A stretch of 64,000 nt of DNA from Candidatus Kapaibacterium sp. (GCA_026003495.1 BPHK01000001.1:1438579-1502578); one strand, 5' to 3'; shown: positions 44,477 through 52,518, counted from the first letter of the stretch. Numbers and translations: made by a program. Notes: generated by a model from the sequence alone, not told the origin.

Positions 44477-45388
44477 TTACGCCGTTGCGGGAAGACTGCC
44501 GCGCCGCACCCTCCCGAGTGTCTCAAGGAGCATTGTGTCACTAAACGGCTTTGCCAGGAAAGCGGTGACGACTTTTTCCTCCAGCTCGGCAAGCGATTGC
44601 CGCTCCAACAGACTGCACAGGAGGATGATACCAAGCTCTGGCTTGAGCTCCTTCATCGCGCGAAGTTTATCGAGCGGGAATGGGATACTGTCGGTATCAT
44701 CAGCGAGCACGATGTCAACCCTACTGGCATTTCCAATGAATGTGGCCAGTGCCTCCGCTGGCGATGCGGCCTCGAGAACTGTGTACCCAGCGTCTTCGAG
44801 TGTGGCAGCGACAAGATTCCGCACCGTTGCGCTCGGCGAGGCAATGAGCACCGCGGTTTGCCCCACAGGATGCTCTTGACCTATGGGGAAAAATAGACTC
44901 ACTCGCGTTCCTGCTGGATTGCTCTCGACGTCAATTGTACCACGATGTCGCTTGACGATTGTCAGCACTGTGTAAAGACCCAGTCCAGGATGATCTGGCT
45001 TAGTGGTGACAAATGGCTCGAACAGCGTCGAGCGTATCTCTTCGGGAATACCTCCGCCGGTATCGGCAACTTCGAGGACAACGTAAGAGCCGTCGCCAAG
45101 TCCTCTCGTGGTGAGCCGCGGATCCTCTGGCATAGCACGATAAGCAGCCAGAGTGATCGTTCCGCCACGTTTGTGGAGTTCGTCTGCTGCATTTGAAACG
45201 AGATTCGACAGCGCTTGCACCACTTGCGCACGATCGGCAATGACCGGTGGAATATCTGGCGCTGGCTGATTGACCACCAGCTCGATGGTTGATGGAAGCA
45301 CGGGGCGGAAGGTGCTAGCTACCTCCTGGAGGACCTCTGCTGGACGGATAGGTTCACTCGAACGATGCATATGTTGCGTGTGTTGCAT
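44477..45388 (-). CDS. Histidine kinase remnant: ATPase domain and degenerate receiver, no DHp
   Basis: A 303-aa protein. Residues about 20-165 are a histidine-kinase ATPase domain with all boxes: N (NLVSNAADEL), G1 (DTGGGIP), F (FEPFVTT) and G2 (GLGLYTV). Residues about 178-298 are a receiver-like domain that keeps an Asp in VLADD and the Lys in LAKPF but has Ala-Ser in place of the acidic pair (VLIASPSA). The dimerisation/phosphotransfer domain with the H-box is absent; the ORF starts right after where it should end. The start overlaps in another frame the truncated receiver upstream. Autophosphorylation by this chain is not expected. Confidence 0.75.
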   Translation of the reverse strand: MQHTQHMHRSSEPIRPAEVLQEVASTFRPVLPSTIELVVNQPAPDIPPVIADRAQVVQALSNLVSNAADELHKRGGTITLAAYRAMPEDPRLTTRGLGDGSYVVLEVADTGGGIPEEIRSTLFEPFVTTKPDHPGLGLYTVLTIVKRHRGTIDVESNPAGTRVSLFFPIGQEHPVGQTAVLIASPSATVRNLVAATLEDAGYTVLEAASPAEALATFIGNASRVDIVLADDTDSIPFPLDKLRAMKELKPELGIILLCSLLERQSLAELEEKVVTAFLAKPFSDTMLLETLGRVRRGSLPATA

Positions 45389-45554
45389 TCATCACCGCTT
45401 CCCCGAGCGTCGTTGCGTAGTGAACATCGAACGTTAGGTCATCCCACACTCTCGATTGCCCGAGCTGGCGGGCTAAAATTTGCCGGTCGAGTGGATGATC
45501 CTCGATGCAGAGAATTCGGAGTGCGCGTCTGCGAGTACCGGGAGGTTGGCTCAT
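45354..45554 (-). CDS. Truncated response-regulator receiver domain
   Basis: A 66-aa ORF holding the first half of a receiver domain: LRILCIEDHPLDRQILARQL with the acidic pair, then a second strand, stopping after TYASFE just before the phosphoacceptor Asp would appear. The next ORF, in another frame, begins with the part of a histidine kinase after the H-box. The two look like ends of one receiver-kinase gene joined by an internal deletion that also shifted the frame. It starts 1 base after the stop of the XRE-cupin regulator. Most likely non-functional. Confidence 0.6.
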   Translation of the reverse strand: MSQPPGTRRRALRILCIEDHPLDRQILARQLGQSRVWDDLTFDVHYATTLGEAVMNATHATYASFE

Positions 45555-45555
45555 A

Positions 45556-46170
45556 CTACAGCCATGCTCGTTCCACCCAAATATAGGCAGTGGAAGCAGT
45601 CGAGGTATGATTGCGGAAACGGTGAGGCAACTCTGGTGGAATGACCAAAAAACCGCTTTCGCAAAGCAAATGCTCCCGCTGTGGTGTCTCGACCAAGAGT
45701 GCACCACGTGCACATACAACAGTGCATCGCACCGGCAAGGAAAGGTGCGGCTGCCACAGCTCAGTACCTGCAGGGAGATGGAGAAGCAAGTGCTCGGGGT
45801 CGTTTACTGAGTACGTTGGAGCAAGCAACACAAGGTGAGGCTCGTGTGAGTCTTGCCCGATCAGCACAATTGGCGTTGGCTCGATCGCACGATGGTCTAC
45901 AGATAGCTCGGTGCTCTCTTGCTGGAGCAATCGCTCGATGTGTGAGAGGAATACACCAAGCGAATAGCCATAGAGACCAACGACACGGCGAAGGTGCTCA
46001 CCCCCGAGCATTCGTCGGCCGTGCTCAGCATTGGCAAGGTGCGAGATGGAAACGCCAGCAACCTGTGCGACGTCGGCGAGCGTCTTCCCCGCTTTGCGGC
46101 GAAGTGCACGGAGATTTGCACCGATGAGCTGGGCGCGCTCCCGATAGGAGCGGCTCTCGTCGAAGTCCAT
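45556..46170 (-). CDS. XRE-family regulator with C-terminal cupin domain
   Basis: A 204-aa transcription regulator: an HTH_3/XRE domain (about 17-72; LRALRRKAGKTLADVAQVAG and SHLANAEHGRR) and a small cupin barrel (about 100-200; VVCARGALLVETPQREHLL; PPELPHRFRNHTS). This layout is common in regulators of amino acid, polyamine or sulfur metabolism; the ligand is unknown. The ATG at 46170 is preferred to 46200 because a TAGCTTTG box lies 31 bases above it. It heads a run with the broken receiver/kinase genes and pruA, so control of that operon is possible. Confidence 0.83.
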   Translation of the reverse strand: MDFDESRSYRERAQLIGANLRALRRKAGKTLADVAQVAGVSISHLANAEHGRRMLGGEHLRRVVGLYGYSLGVFLSHIERLLQQESTELSVDHRAIEPTPIVLIGQDSHEPHLVLLAPTYSVNDPEHLLLHLPAGTELWQPHLSLPVRCTVVCARGALLVETPQREHLLCESGFLVIPPELPHRFRNHTSTASTAYIWVERAWL

Positions 46171-46201
46171 CGTTCCGTAAACTTGTGAGGAATTCTGCAT
46201 G

Positions 46202-46209
46202 CAAAGCTA
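46202..46209 (-). promoter_or_regulatory. Promoter -7 box for the XRE-cupin gene
   Basis: TAGCTTTG on the minus strand, an exact TAnnTTTG match 31 bases before the ATG at 46170. It overlaps the start codon of the divergent DedA gene, so the two genes may compete for RNA polymerase. Confidence 0.5.
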
Positions 46210-46850
46210 TGCTCGACCAGCTGATTGAATCGCTCGCATCGTTGCCTTCGTGGGGGGTGGTGGTGGCTGCCTTTGCGATTACGTACACCGAAAACATTCT
46301 CCCACCATCTCCGAGCGATGTATTGCTCGTCTTTATCGGGACACTCATCGGCATTGGTGCTGCAGACTTCATCAGTACTGTCGCAAGTGCTACACTCGGG
46401 AGCATCACGGGCTTCTACACGATGTTCACCATTGGACGAATCTTCGGTGACCGCTTGATGCAATCCCGCTTCGGGAAGCTCTTTCCCATCGAGCTGCTCC
46501 TCCGCGCCGAGCAATGGTTCCAGCGTTGGGGCTACTACATCATCGTTGCCAATCGGTTTCTCTCCGGAACGCGGTCGGTCATTTCCCTCTTTGCTGGGAT
46601 GTCGCACTTAGAGCCAGTTCGCACAACAATCCTCTGCGGTGTGAGCGCACTTGTCTGGAACGCGCTGCTGCTGTGGGCGGGGATGGAGCTCGGTCAGAAC
46701 TGGCGAGTCGTCGAGGAATACTTCCACACCTATGGTGTTGTCTTTTGGACAGTGCTTGGGATCGCTACTGCGGCCATTGCGCTGCGAATGTTCCTGCGTC
46801 GGCGGCTCAACGCAGAATCCGACAATCGGCAAGTGCGCGATAAGGTGTAG
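46209..46850 (+). CDS. DedA-family (VTT) membrane protein
   Basis: A 213-aa DedA/SNARE-associated membrane protein; relatives transport or flip polyprenyl-phosphate or phospholipids across the inner membrane. Features: an N-terminal re-entrant segment with YTENILPPSPSDVLLVFIG (acidic Glu conserved), and the arginine motif NRFLSGTRSVISLFAGMS, with terminal helices. The ATG at 46209 gives normal length. The 3' end overlaps the convergent lipoprotein gene by 44 bp, unusually long for this window. The neighbouring lipid genes on the other strand make an envelope lipid role plausible. Confidence 0.9.
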   Translation: MLDQLIESLASLPSWGVVVAAFAITYTENILPPSPSDVLLVFIGTLIGIGAADFISTVASATLGSITGFYTMFTIGRIFGDRLMQSRFGKLFPIELLLRAEQWFQRWGYYIIVANRFLSGTRSVISLFAGMSHLEPVRTTILCGVSALVWNALLLWAGMELGQNWRVVEEYFHTYGVVFWTVLGIATAAIALRMFLRRRLNAESDNRQVRDKV

Positions 46851-47403
46851 TCGGGTAGAGCCTCCGTAACCGCTCGAAGAGTTGCGCAGCTGTTTGCCGC
46901 TGATCACGCATGCAGAAGACATGTCCCAATCGCACGAGTGCGCGCTGATGGACGTCCGGTGGCACTCCATCGGTTCGATAGGCAATTTCTCCGAGCAGAA
47001 GGCTTGCACGGTTGTAGTCTCCGTTGAGTGCCCAGCATTCTCCGAGCTGAAAGAGCGCTTCCCAGTAAATCGAATCGCGCTCGCTATGAGATTCCACGAT
47101 TGCCACAAGCGCACTGCTCGCACGGGAGGGTTCGCTCTGCAAGCACCACGTGACCGCTGTGTCCAACGATGGGACTTCCCTTGCGACAGTTTCCTTGCGC
47201 GCTGGCACCGGCATTGTACCGGCAAGGATGCGCAGCGTGTCCTGAAAGCGGTGCTGCCTCTGTTCAGCTCTCATTTGCGGCTGGATTTGCACTGCCTTCG
47301 GCAACGTTCGTAGTGGTAGCAGGCAGCCACCCAGTAGCATGCTGCAGGCTCCCCCACCAAGCAGGAGAGCCCGCAGCACCACGCTGCTACGAGGCGTTCC
47401 CAT
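46807..47403 (-). CDS. Putative lipoprotein with TPR-like repeats
   Basis: A 198-aa predicted lipoprotein (hydrophobic core VVLRALLLGGGACSMLLGG, Cys27 as lipid site). The C-terminal half has helical pairs resembling tetratricopeptide repeats (YWEALFQLGECWALNGDYNR; ALVRLGHVFCMRDQRQTAAQ). The ATG at 47403 lies inside the end of the FabL-like gene (17-bp overlap). Longer in-frame starts would place the signal internally and are rejected. It may be an outer-membrane assembly or scaffold protein; no partner can be named. Confidence 0.7.
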   Translation of the reverse strand: MGTPRSSVVLRALLLGGGACSMLLGGCLLPLRTLPKAVQIQPQMRAEQRQHRFQDTLRILAGTMPVPARKETVAREVPSLDTAVTWCLQSEPSRASSALVAIVESHSERDSIYWEALFQLGECWALNGDYNRASLLLGEIAYRTDGVPPDVHQRALVRLGHVFCMRDQRQTAAQLFERLRRLYPTTPYRALADCRILR

Positions 47404-48211
47404 CCCACCAGGTGATGTCAATCGCATCTTCTCCACCGTCGGCACCGAGGACGTGTGCATTGATCCACTGCGCTTCTGGACGCACCAGCAGAGTAATAAT
47501 CGCAGCGACATCCTCCGGCGTGGTGAGCCGATGGTTCGGATTGCGCATGAGTGCATTGGCAATCAGCCGCTCATTGCCCGGGATCTTCCGGAGCGCTGGC
47601 GTATCGGTCACTCCCGCTCGAATGGCATTGACGGTGATCTCCATCGGTGCCAGTTCGAGCGCAAGCTGACGCGTGTAGGACTCGAGTGCTGCTTTTGCTG
47701 CTGACACCGCACCGTACATCGGCAAGTTTCGGTGGCTGCCAGCACTAGTGAGCGAAAGGATTCGACCTCGTCGAAGGAGCATTCCCTCTGCATAGAGGTC
47801 CTGAACCCAGTACACGAGTGAGTTTGCCATCACATCGAGCGTCATCTCCAGTTGACTCTGCGTGATGGCATCCTCACGCGAGGGCGCAACAAGCGGCCGG
47901 AGTGACCCGAACGCTAATGAGTGGAGCACTACGTACACTCCACTGCCTGGGCGCTCACTGAATTCAGTCCGGAGCGCAGCAATGATTTCGGCGCGACGCG
48001 CAGCATCGGCAGCGTTGGCATTGAAAAACAGCGTCCGCACACCATAGGACTGAATCTTGCTCTTGAGCTCTTCGACCGCTGGCAACGTCGCTGCACGATC
48101 AAGATGCACTCCTATGATGGGGTAGCCCTCAGCTGCCAATGCCAATGCTGCTGCGCGACCGAACCCGCTGGATGCTCCCAGAATGAGCGCATAGCACTGC
48201 TCTTTGTTCAT
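47387..48211 (-). CDS. SDR-family enoyl-ACP reductase-like protein (FabL type)
   Basis: A 274-aa SDR with a GASSGFGRA cofactor loop. The catalytic part is YGAVSAAK, i.e. Tyr-x6-Lys instead of the classical Tyr-x3-Lys; this spacing marks enoyl-ACP reductases, and the surrounding AALESYTRQLALELAPMEI and TVNAIRAGVTDTPAL resemble FabL of Bacillus. FabL reduces enoyl-ACP with NADPH in fatty-acid synthesis. The N-terminal loop differs from FabI. The role is inferred; other SDRs with Tyr-x6-Lys exist. It lies in a run with a dolichol-kinase-like gene and two envelope proteins. Confidence 0.78.
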   Translation of the reverse strand: MNKEQCYALILGASSGFGRAAALALAAEGYPIIGVHLDRAATLPAVEELKSKIQSYGVRTLFFNANAADAARRAEIIAALRTEFSERPGSGVYVVLHSLAFGSLRPLVAPSREDAITQSQLEMTLDVMANSLVYWVQDLYAEGMLLRRGRILSLTSAGSHRNLPMYGAVSAAKAALESYTRQLALELAPMEITVNAIRAGVTDTPALRKIPGNERLIANALMRNPNHRLTTPEDVAAIITLLVRPEAQWINAHVLGADGGEDAIDITWWDGNAS

Positions 48212-48233
48212 ACGGCAGCTCAAATATGAAACA

Positions 48234-48761
48234 TCAGGACGCAGGACGCCGAATCACCGACGCCCAACGGTAACCATCTCCTGGAACATACAAGCGTGTG
48301 CGGAGTACCATCAACGTGTCCCGACCAAACAACATCCATGGCGTCGAAAACCGCACGGCGACGTACCCACTATCAACAACCTCGAGTTTCGTCAACCGGT
48401 CAACGATTGCAGGGTTATTCCGCGTCAGCACGGCAATATCTTCTGGACGGAGATCACGCCGATCATCAGGATTGACGACGTAAAGCTCCAACTGAACTGC
48501 GCCCGTGTCGTCCAGGTGCTTGGGAATGAGCCGATGGTAAAGCATCGTCACATAGCGCGCGATGTAGCCAGAATCGTAGCGATTTGCTTCGACCGTTGCA
48601 AGGACCCAGCGAAAGCCATTGGCAAGCGTGGTATCGAAGACATCCACTGTGCGCATTTGTACAATCGTTGGCGTCTCGACACGGAGCACAAGCAGAGCAG
48701 TTCCCACTATGACCGTAGCAACAGCGATGCCAGCAACTGCAGCCCAATCGAAGCGTTTCAT
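48234..48761 (-). CDS. Hypothetical single-pass membrane protein
   Basis: A 175-aa protein with one N-terminal membrane helix (about 8-27) and a soluble extracytoplasmic part with alternating strands (VQLELYVVNPDDRRDL; VRFSTPWMLFGRDTLMV). I recognise no family. It overlaps the stop of the dolichol-kinase-like gene by 4 bp and precedes the FabL-like gene by 22 bp, so it is in the same transcript. An envelope role is likely from position only. Confidence 0.7.
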   Translation of the reverse strand: MKRFDWAAVAGIAVATVIVGTALLVLRVETPTIVQMRTVDVFDTTLANGFRWVLATVEANRYDSGYIARYVTMLYHRLIPKHLDDTGAVQLELYVVNPDDRRDLRPEDIAVLTRNNPAIVDRLTKLEVVDSGYVAVRFSTPWMLFGRDTLMVLRTRLYVPGDGYRWASVIRRPAS

Positions 48762-49450
48762 TCAACCTGAAGGAGTAGTTCACCCGAAGGAATAGCTACC
48801 GCCAGTAGCCACATCACCACCCCGATGCTCAGCGGAATCGAGACGTTGTCGTCCATCTTGAGCCGAATCGAAAGATTTTCAGCTATTGCTCCGACCAGCG
48901 CAGCACACGCGGCAATGGCGAAATAGATCGCTGGTAGACGGTAGAGCGTCCCAATCACTGCAATGACCACTAATGCCGACACAACGAAGGCGAGCGTGCC
49001 TTCGAGCGTTTTATCCAAAAACCGATGCGAACCGTAGCGGCGGCCAATGATTGCAGCGCTGATGTCACTGATGATCAAAATCGCAAACGAGGTCACCGCG
49101 ATGAGCTTGGGAAAGAGTGCAACAACGATGCATGCACTGATGAGCACATAGGACGCACCATTGAGCAGCAGCCGATCGTTGCGCAGTTCATGTGGGCGCA
49201 GCAGTGGGCCGACGATCCGGAGTGCCAGCCGTCGCACCGGCATACTCCAGTGGATGAGCACATCAGCGATGACAAACGCGAGCGTCAGTGGCACTAGAAT
49301 CATGAGTGCTTGCTGGCGGCTCATGAGTGCGTAGCCAATCGGAATCGAAAGCGATACCAGATGAATCCCTTTTCGCAAAAGCTCAGCGCCGAACGAAATG
49401 TCCTCCCGATCGTCGAGCGGTAATTTCGCATTTTGTTCAACAGCCTGCAT
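48758..49450 (-). CDS. Dolichol kinase/CTP:phosphatidate cytidylyltransferase-like membrane protein
   Basis: A 230-aa protein with seven or so membrane helices. ELLRKGIHLVSLSIPIGYAL opens the domain, and DISAAIIGRRYGSHRF followed by DKTLEGTLAF is the CTP-binding motif shared by dolichol kinase (SEC59), phytol kinase (VTE5) and CdsA-like proteins. Bacterial members phosphorylate isoprenoid or lipid alcohols, though few are characterised. Starts at 49456 and 49450 are possible; 49450 leaves 4 bases between its start codon and that of the divergent ispE gene. Confidence 0.82.
   Translation of the reverse strand: MQAVEQNAKLPLDDREDISFGAELLRKGIHLVSLSIPIGYALMSRQQALMILVPLTLAFVIADVLIHWSMPVRRLALRIVGPLLRPHELRNDRLLLNGASYVLISACIVVALFPKLIAVTSFAILIISDISAAIIGRRYGSHRFLDKTLEGTLAFVVSALVVIAVIGTLYRLPAIYFAIAACAALVGAIAENLSIRLKMDDNVSIPLSIGVVMWLLAVAIPSGELLLQVE
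49421..49428 (+). promoter_or_regulatory. Promoter -7 box for ispE
   Basis: TAATTTCG, 26 bases before the ispE ATG and inside the first codons of the divergent dolichol-kinase-like gene. One mismatch to TAnnTTTG. Confidence 0.4.
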
Positions 49451-49454
49451 ACTC

Positions 49455-50324
49455 ATGATTGAGCGTTGCGCATTTGCAAAAATCAACATCGGACTGCACG
49501 TACTGGGGAAACGCGACGATGGCTATCATTCAATTGCGACCATCTTTGCGCCACTGGCATTTCACGATCGAATTACCATCGAGCCCGCGCATGAGTTGCA
49601 CATCCAGATGGTGCCCTCCTACGGAATCACCGAACGGGAGAACCTCGTCTGGCGCGCGGCAACGCTTCTGGCAAAACGGCTCGGTTGCACAAGCGGCGCA
49701 AAGATAACCATTGAAAAGCACATCCCCCCTGGCAGTGGGTTAGGCGGTGGCAGCTCCAATGCCGCATCGGTACTTCTCGGCCTACTGTCGCTCTGGAATA
49801 GAACTCTGCCTTACGACGAACTCCGTGCTCTCGCACTCGAGCTTGGAAGCGATGTACCGTTCTTCCTTCGTCCACAGCTTGCCTACGCCGAAGGGCGAGG
49901 CGAGCAGTTGACTCCCTTGCCTCCGATCCCAGAGCGAAGCGTGCTGCTTGTTCTTCCAAACTTCTTCATCTCGACATCATGGGCATATTCCGCACTCGCC
50001 CGCAGTGGTGAACATCCGCGACCACGTTTGCTTAGTGATGCACTCATTGTCTCCGCACTCGATGGTGCGCTGCTGCGAAGTGTCTGCACAAACGATTTCG
50101 AATCGGTCGTCTTCGCTGCCCACCCAGAGCTTGCAGCGATCAAAGAGCAACTCTACAACGTTGGTGCCCAGTATGCATCGCTCAGTGGCACAGGATCGGC
50201 TCTTTTCGGCTTTTTTGAAAATCGCAGTGCAGCACTCCACGCCGCTGCCCAGATGCGGAACTACCGAACTGTTGTTACCACGATCGTCACTGGAGCCAAT
50301 GACAATACTGGCAGTTGCAGCTGA
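49455..50324 (+). CDS. ispE: 4-diphosphocytidyl-2-C-methyl-D-erythritol kinase
   Basis: A 289-aa GHMP kinase of the MEP isoprenoid pathway, phosphorylating CDP-methylerythritol with ATP. It begins with CAFAKINIGLHVLGKRDDGYH, has the ATP loop PPGSGLGGGSSNAASVL and ends with the third GHMP motif SLSGTGSALFGFF. Complete and of normal length. The start at 49455 is 4 bases from the divergent gene start. glgA begins 26 bp before its stop. Confidence 0.95.
   Translation: MIERCAFAKINIGLHVLGKRDDGYHSIATIFAPLAFHDRITIEPAHELHIQMVPSYGITERENLVWRAATLLAKRLGCTSGAKITIEKHIPPGSGLGGGSSNAASVLLGLLSLWNRTLPYDELRALALELGSDVPFFLRPQLAYAEGRGEQLTPLPPIPERSVLLVLPNFFISTSWAYSALARSGEHPRPRLLSDALIVSALDGALLRSVCTNDFESVVFAAHPELAAIKEQLYNVGAQYASLSGTGSALFGFFENRSAALHAAAQMRNYRTVVTTIVTGANDNTGSCS
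49476..49483 (-). promoter_or_regulatory. Possible promoter -7 box for the dolichol-kinase-like gene
   Basis: GATTTTTG on the minus strand, one mismatch to TAnnTTTG, 25 bases before the ATG at 49450 and inside ispE codons 8-10. Confidence 0.25.
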
Positions 50325-51774
50325 ATGTGCACCATTTGCCAAGATTGGTGGATTAGCCGACGTCGTCGCCGCGCTAGCGAAAGAGTGGCGGGCGCAGGGG
50401 CAGGACGTACGCATCGTTCTCCCGAAGTATGGATGCATTGATTGCCAGCGCTGGCGGATCGAACCAACTCGCCTGACCATCTCGGTTCCGATGGGGTGGT
50501 GGCAGGAATACGCCCGGATTTGGCGCGGCGAACTCCCCGGAACCGATGTTCCCGTGTACTTCCTCGAATCCCGCGATTACTTCGACCGACCGGGGATCTA
50601 TGGCGAGCACGAAGGGTACGCCGATAACGACCGGCGTTTCCTGTTCCTATCGCGTGCTGCGTTCGAGCTTGCTCCGGCGGTGGATGCCGTTCCAGACATC
50701 ATCCATGCTCACGATTGGCATACGGCATGGACGATGGCATTCCTGAAGACGCACTACCGCCATCACCCCCATTTCACCCGTGCTGCAGGAGTGTTTACCA
50801 TCCACAACATCGCCTACCAAGGCATCAGCGATCCACAGTACATCTTACCGCTCGCGGGATTTACGCTCGATGGGTTTGCCGGGTCGTGGCTGGAGCACAG
50901 CGGCGCTGTCAATGCAATGAAAATCGGCATCATGTTCGCCGACAAAATCACCACCGTCAGCCCGACCTATGCCCGCGAAATTCGCTGGACCAGTGCCGGC
51001 ATGGGCATGCAGCACTACCTCAACATCCGCGGCGCAGACTTCCTTGGAATTCTCAACGGTGCCGACTACACCGAGTGGGATCCTGCACGCGATCGATTCA
51101 TCGCAGCGAACTACTCGATAGAAACGCTCACCGATAAAGAACTCAACAAGCGTGCATTGCTCGAAGAATCTGTTCCACCGCATGAGCGCGCCATCGAGAT
51201 TCCGATCTTGGGCATGGTATCGCGGCTGACTGCTCAGAAAGGCATCGAGCTCCTCCTCGGATGTATGGAACAGTTTGTTCGTACTGGGCGCGTCCGCTTT
51301 GCGATTCTCGGAAGTGGGGAGCAGCGCTATGAACATGCACTCCATGTGCTCGGCCGCCGCTATCCTACACGCGTGCTGGTCTATACGGGCTACAATGCTG
51401 GCCTTTCCCATCACGTGATTGCGAGCTCAGACTACTTGCTTGTGCCATCGCTCTTCGAACCGTGCGGACTTACACAGCTCTACGCACTCCGATATGGAAC
51501 CGTCCCGATTGTCCGTGCGACTGGAGGACTGGCTGATACCGTTGAAGACTACAATCCAGCGACAGGGACCGGGACGGGGTTTACATTCCGGGAGTACTCA
51601 GTCGCTGCGTTTGCGGCTACGATCGAACGCGCACTGCGCTACTACCGCGACCCAGTGCATTGGGACCGTTTGCGCCGCAATGGTATGGAGCAAGACTTTT
51701 CTGCAAGAAAAAGCGCCCAGCGATATCTGGAAGTGTTCCGCTGGGCGCTGGAAAAAATCGGACGAACGGTCTAA
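50299..51774 (+). CDS. glgA: Glycogen/starch synthase (ADP-glucose type)
   Basis: A 491-aa GT5 glycosyltransferase extending alpha-1,4-glucan chains from ADP-glucose. The N-terminus has the KIGGLADVVAALAKEW (K-x-GGL) motif; HAHDWHTAW, the TVSPTYAREI block and the C-terminal PSLFEPCGLTQLYALRYGTV complete the fold. The ATG at 50299 is chosen because GGAG lies just before it and the family N-terminus follows; it overlaps ispE by 26 bp. A terminator hairpin for the opposite strand is embedded near its 3' end. Its partner phosphorylase glgP is 7 kb away. Confidence 0.95.
   Translation: MTILAVAAECAPFAKIGGLADVVAALAKEWRAQGQDVRIVLPKYGCIDCQRWRIEPTRLTISVPMGWWQEYARIWRGELPGTDVPVYFLESRDYFDRPGIYGEHEGYADNDRRFLFLSRAAFELAPAVDAVPDIIHAHDWHTAWTMAFLKTHYRHHPHFTRAAGVFTIHNIAYQGISDPQYILPLAGFTLDGFAGSWLEHSGAVNAMKIGIMFADKITTVSPTYAREIRWTSAGMGMQHYLNIRGADFLGILNGADYTEWDPARDRFIAANYSIETLTDKELNKRALLEESVPPHERAIEIPILGMVSRLTAQKGIELLLGCMEQFVRTGRVRFAILGSGEQRYEHALHVLGRRYPTRVLVYTGYNAGLSHHVIASSDYLLVPSLFEPCGLTQLYALRYGTVPIVRATGGLADTVEDYNPATGTGTGFTFREYSVAAFAATIERALRYYRDPVHWDRLRRNGMEQDFSARKSAQRYLEVFRWALEKIGRTV
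51702..51749 (-). terminator. Terminator for the DUF1573/queA operon, embedded in glgA
   Basis: An 11-bp perfect inverted repeat (AGCGCCCAGCG at 51712-51722 and its complement at 51739-51749), 16-nt loop. On the minus strand it is followed by TTTTTCTTGC. It lies about 35 bp after the DUF1573 stop, within glgA coding sequence. Confidence 0.7.
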
Positions 51775-51782
51775 AAAAGCGG

Positions 51783-52493
51783 CTACGGTCGCCCTGGCTG
51801 AAAGACTGGCGACGTCGGTTTGAGCACGTTCCCATAGACCGGTACTTCGACGCTCGGGAAGTCCGGATGCGTGGTTGAGAACTTCACCGTTCCACTAAAG
51901 TAGCCTTCCTTTTCCGGCACAAGCGTCGCGCTGAGCTTGAATTCCTCGCCCGGTTTGAGTTCCACTTTGCCTTTGGGCGTGACGATAAGGCCTGCAGTGC
52001 CCTCAAAGCCAAAGCAGGTGACATTTTCTGTTGAGTTGTTCTTGACCGTAATGCTGGCAGTGGACTCTTTCCCAATACTCAAGTCCGTAAACGCAAGGTA
52101 GGGCATCGAAAGCATGATCGCGCGGACGACCTCCGCTTTGAGCCAGACGATTTTCGTTTGGTTGTCTGGGTCGTTCGAGGTAATCGTGATCGTCTTGGTC
52201 ACAGGGCCAGAGGCTGTCCCGATATTCAACGACACATCCACAGAGGCAACCTCGCCGGGCTGGAGGACATCTTTGTCCAACTTCGTCGCAGTGCACCCAC
52301 AGCTTGGCTTGACAGCTTTGATCTCGAGTGGTTGGTTGCCCGCATTCTTGAGCTTGAGCGTTCCCTTGAGCGGATTAGCGGAGGGCTTGACCTGTCCCCA
52401 GTTATAGGTATCGCCACCGACAACTTCCAACTTTGGCTGCGCTGAGACAATCAGTGCGGTCGCCACGAGTAAAACAGTACTCCAACGAAACAT
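51783..52493 (-). CDS. DUF1573-domain exported protein
   Basis: A 236-aa secreted protein (signal peptide 1-18, TALIVSAQP). The DUF1573 signature lies at about residues 40-85 (YNWGQVKPSANP; LEIKAVKPSCGCTATKL, with the Cys-Gly-Cys). A second Ig-like domain follows (about 125-225). DUF1573 proteins are abundant in Bacteroidota; function unknown, with a fold like ASPM-SPD-2-Hydin domains. The true start is the ATG at 52493; the frame continues upstream only to a TTG at 52499. Last gene of the minus-strand run that starts at queA. Confidence 0.85.
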   Translation of the reverse strand: MFRWSTVLLVATALIVSAQPKLEVVGGDTYNWGQVKPSANPLKGTLKLKNAGNQPLEIKAVKPSCGCTATKLDKDVLQPGEVASVDVSLNIGTASGPVTKTITITSNDPDNQTKIVWLKAEVVRAIMLSMPYLAFTDLSIGKESTASITVKNNSTENVTCFGFEGTAGLIVTPKGKVELKPGEEFKLSATLVPEKEGYFSGTVKFSTTHPDFPSVEVPVYGNVLKPTSPVFQPGRP

Positions 52494-52518
52494 CGTCAAT
52501 ACCTTGAATTGTGAAACA

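Noticed and set aside
49948-50298. Upstream open frame giving glgA a 117-residue N-terminal extension
   Set aside because: It lies entirely inside ispE in another frame, and the glycogen synthase fold starts right at the ATG at 50299, which has its own ribosome-binding sequence.
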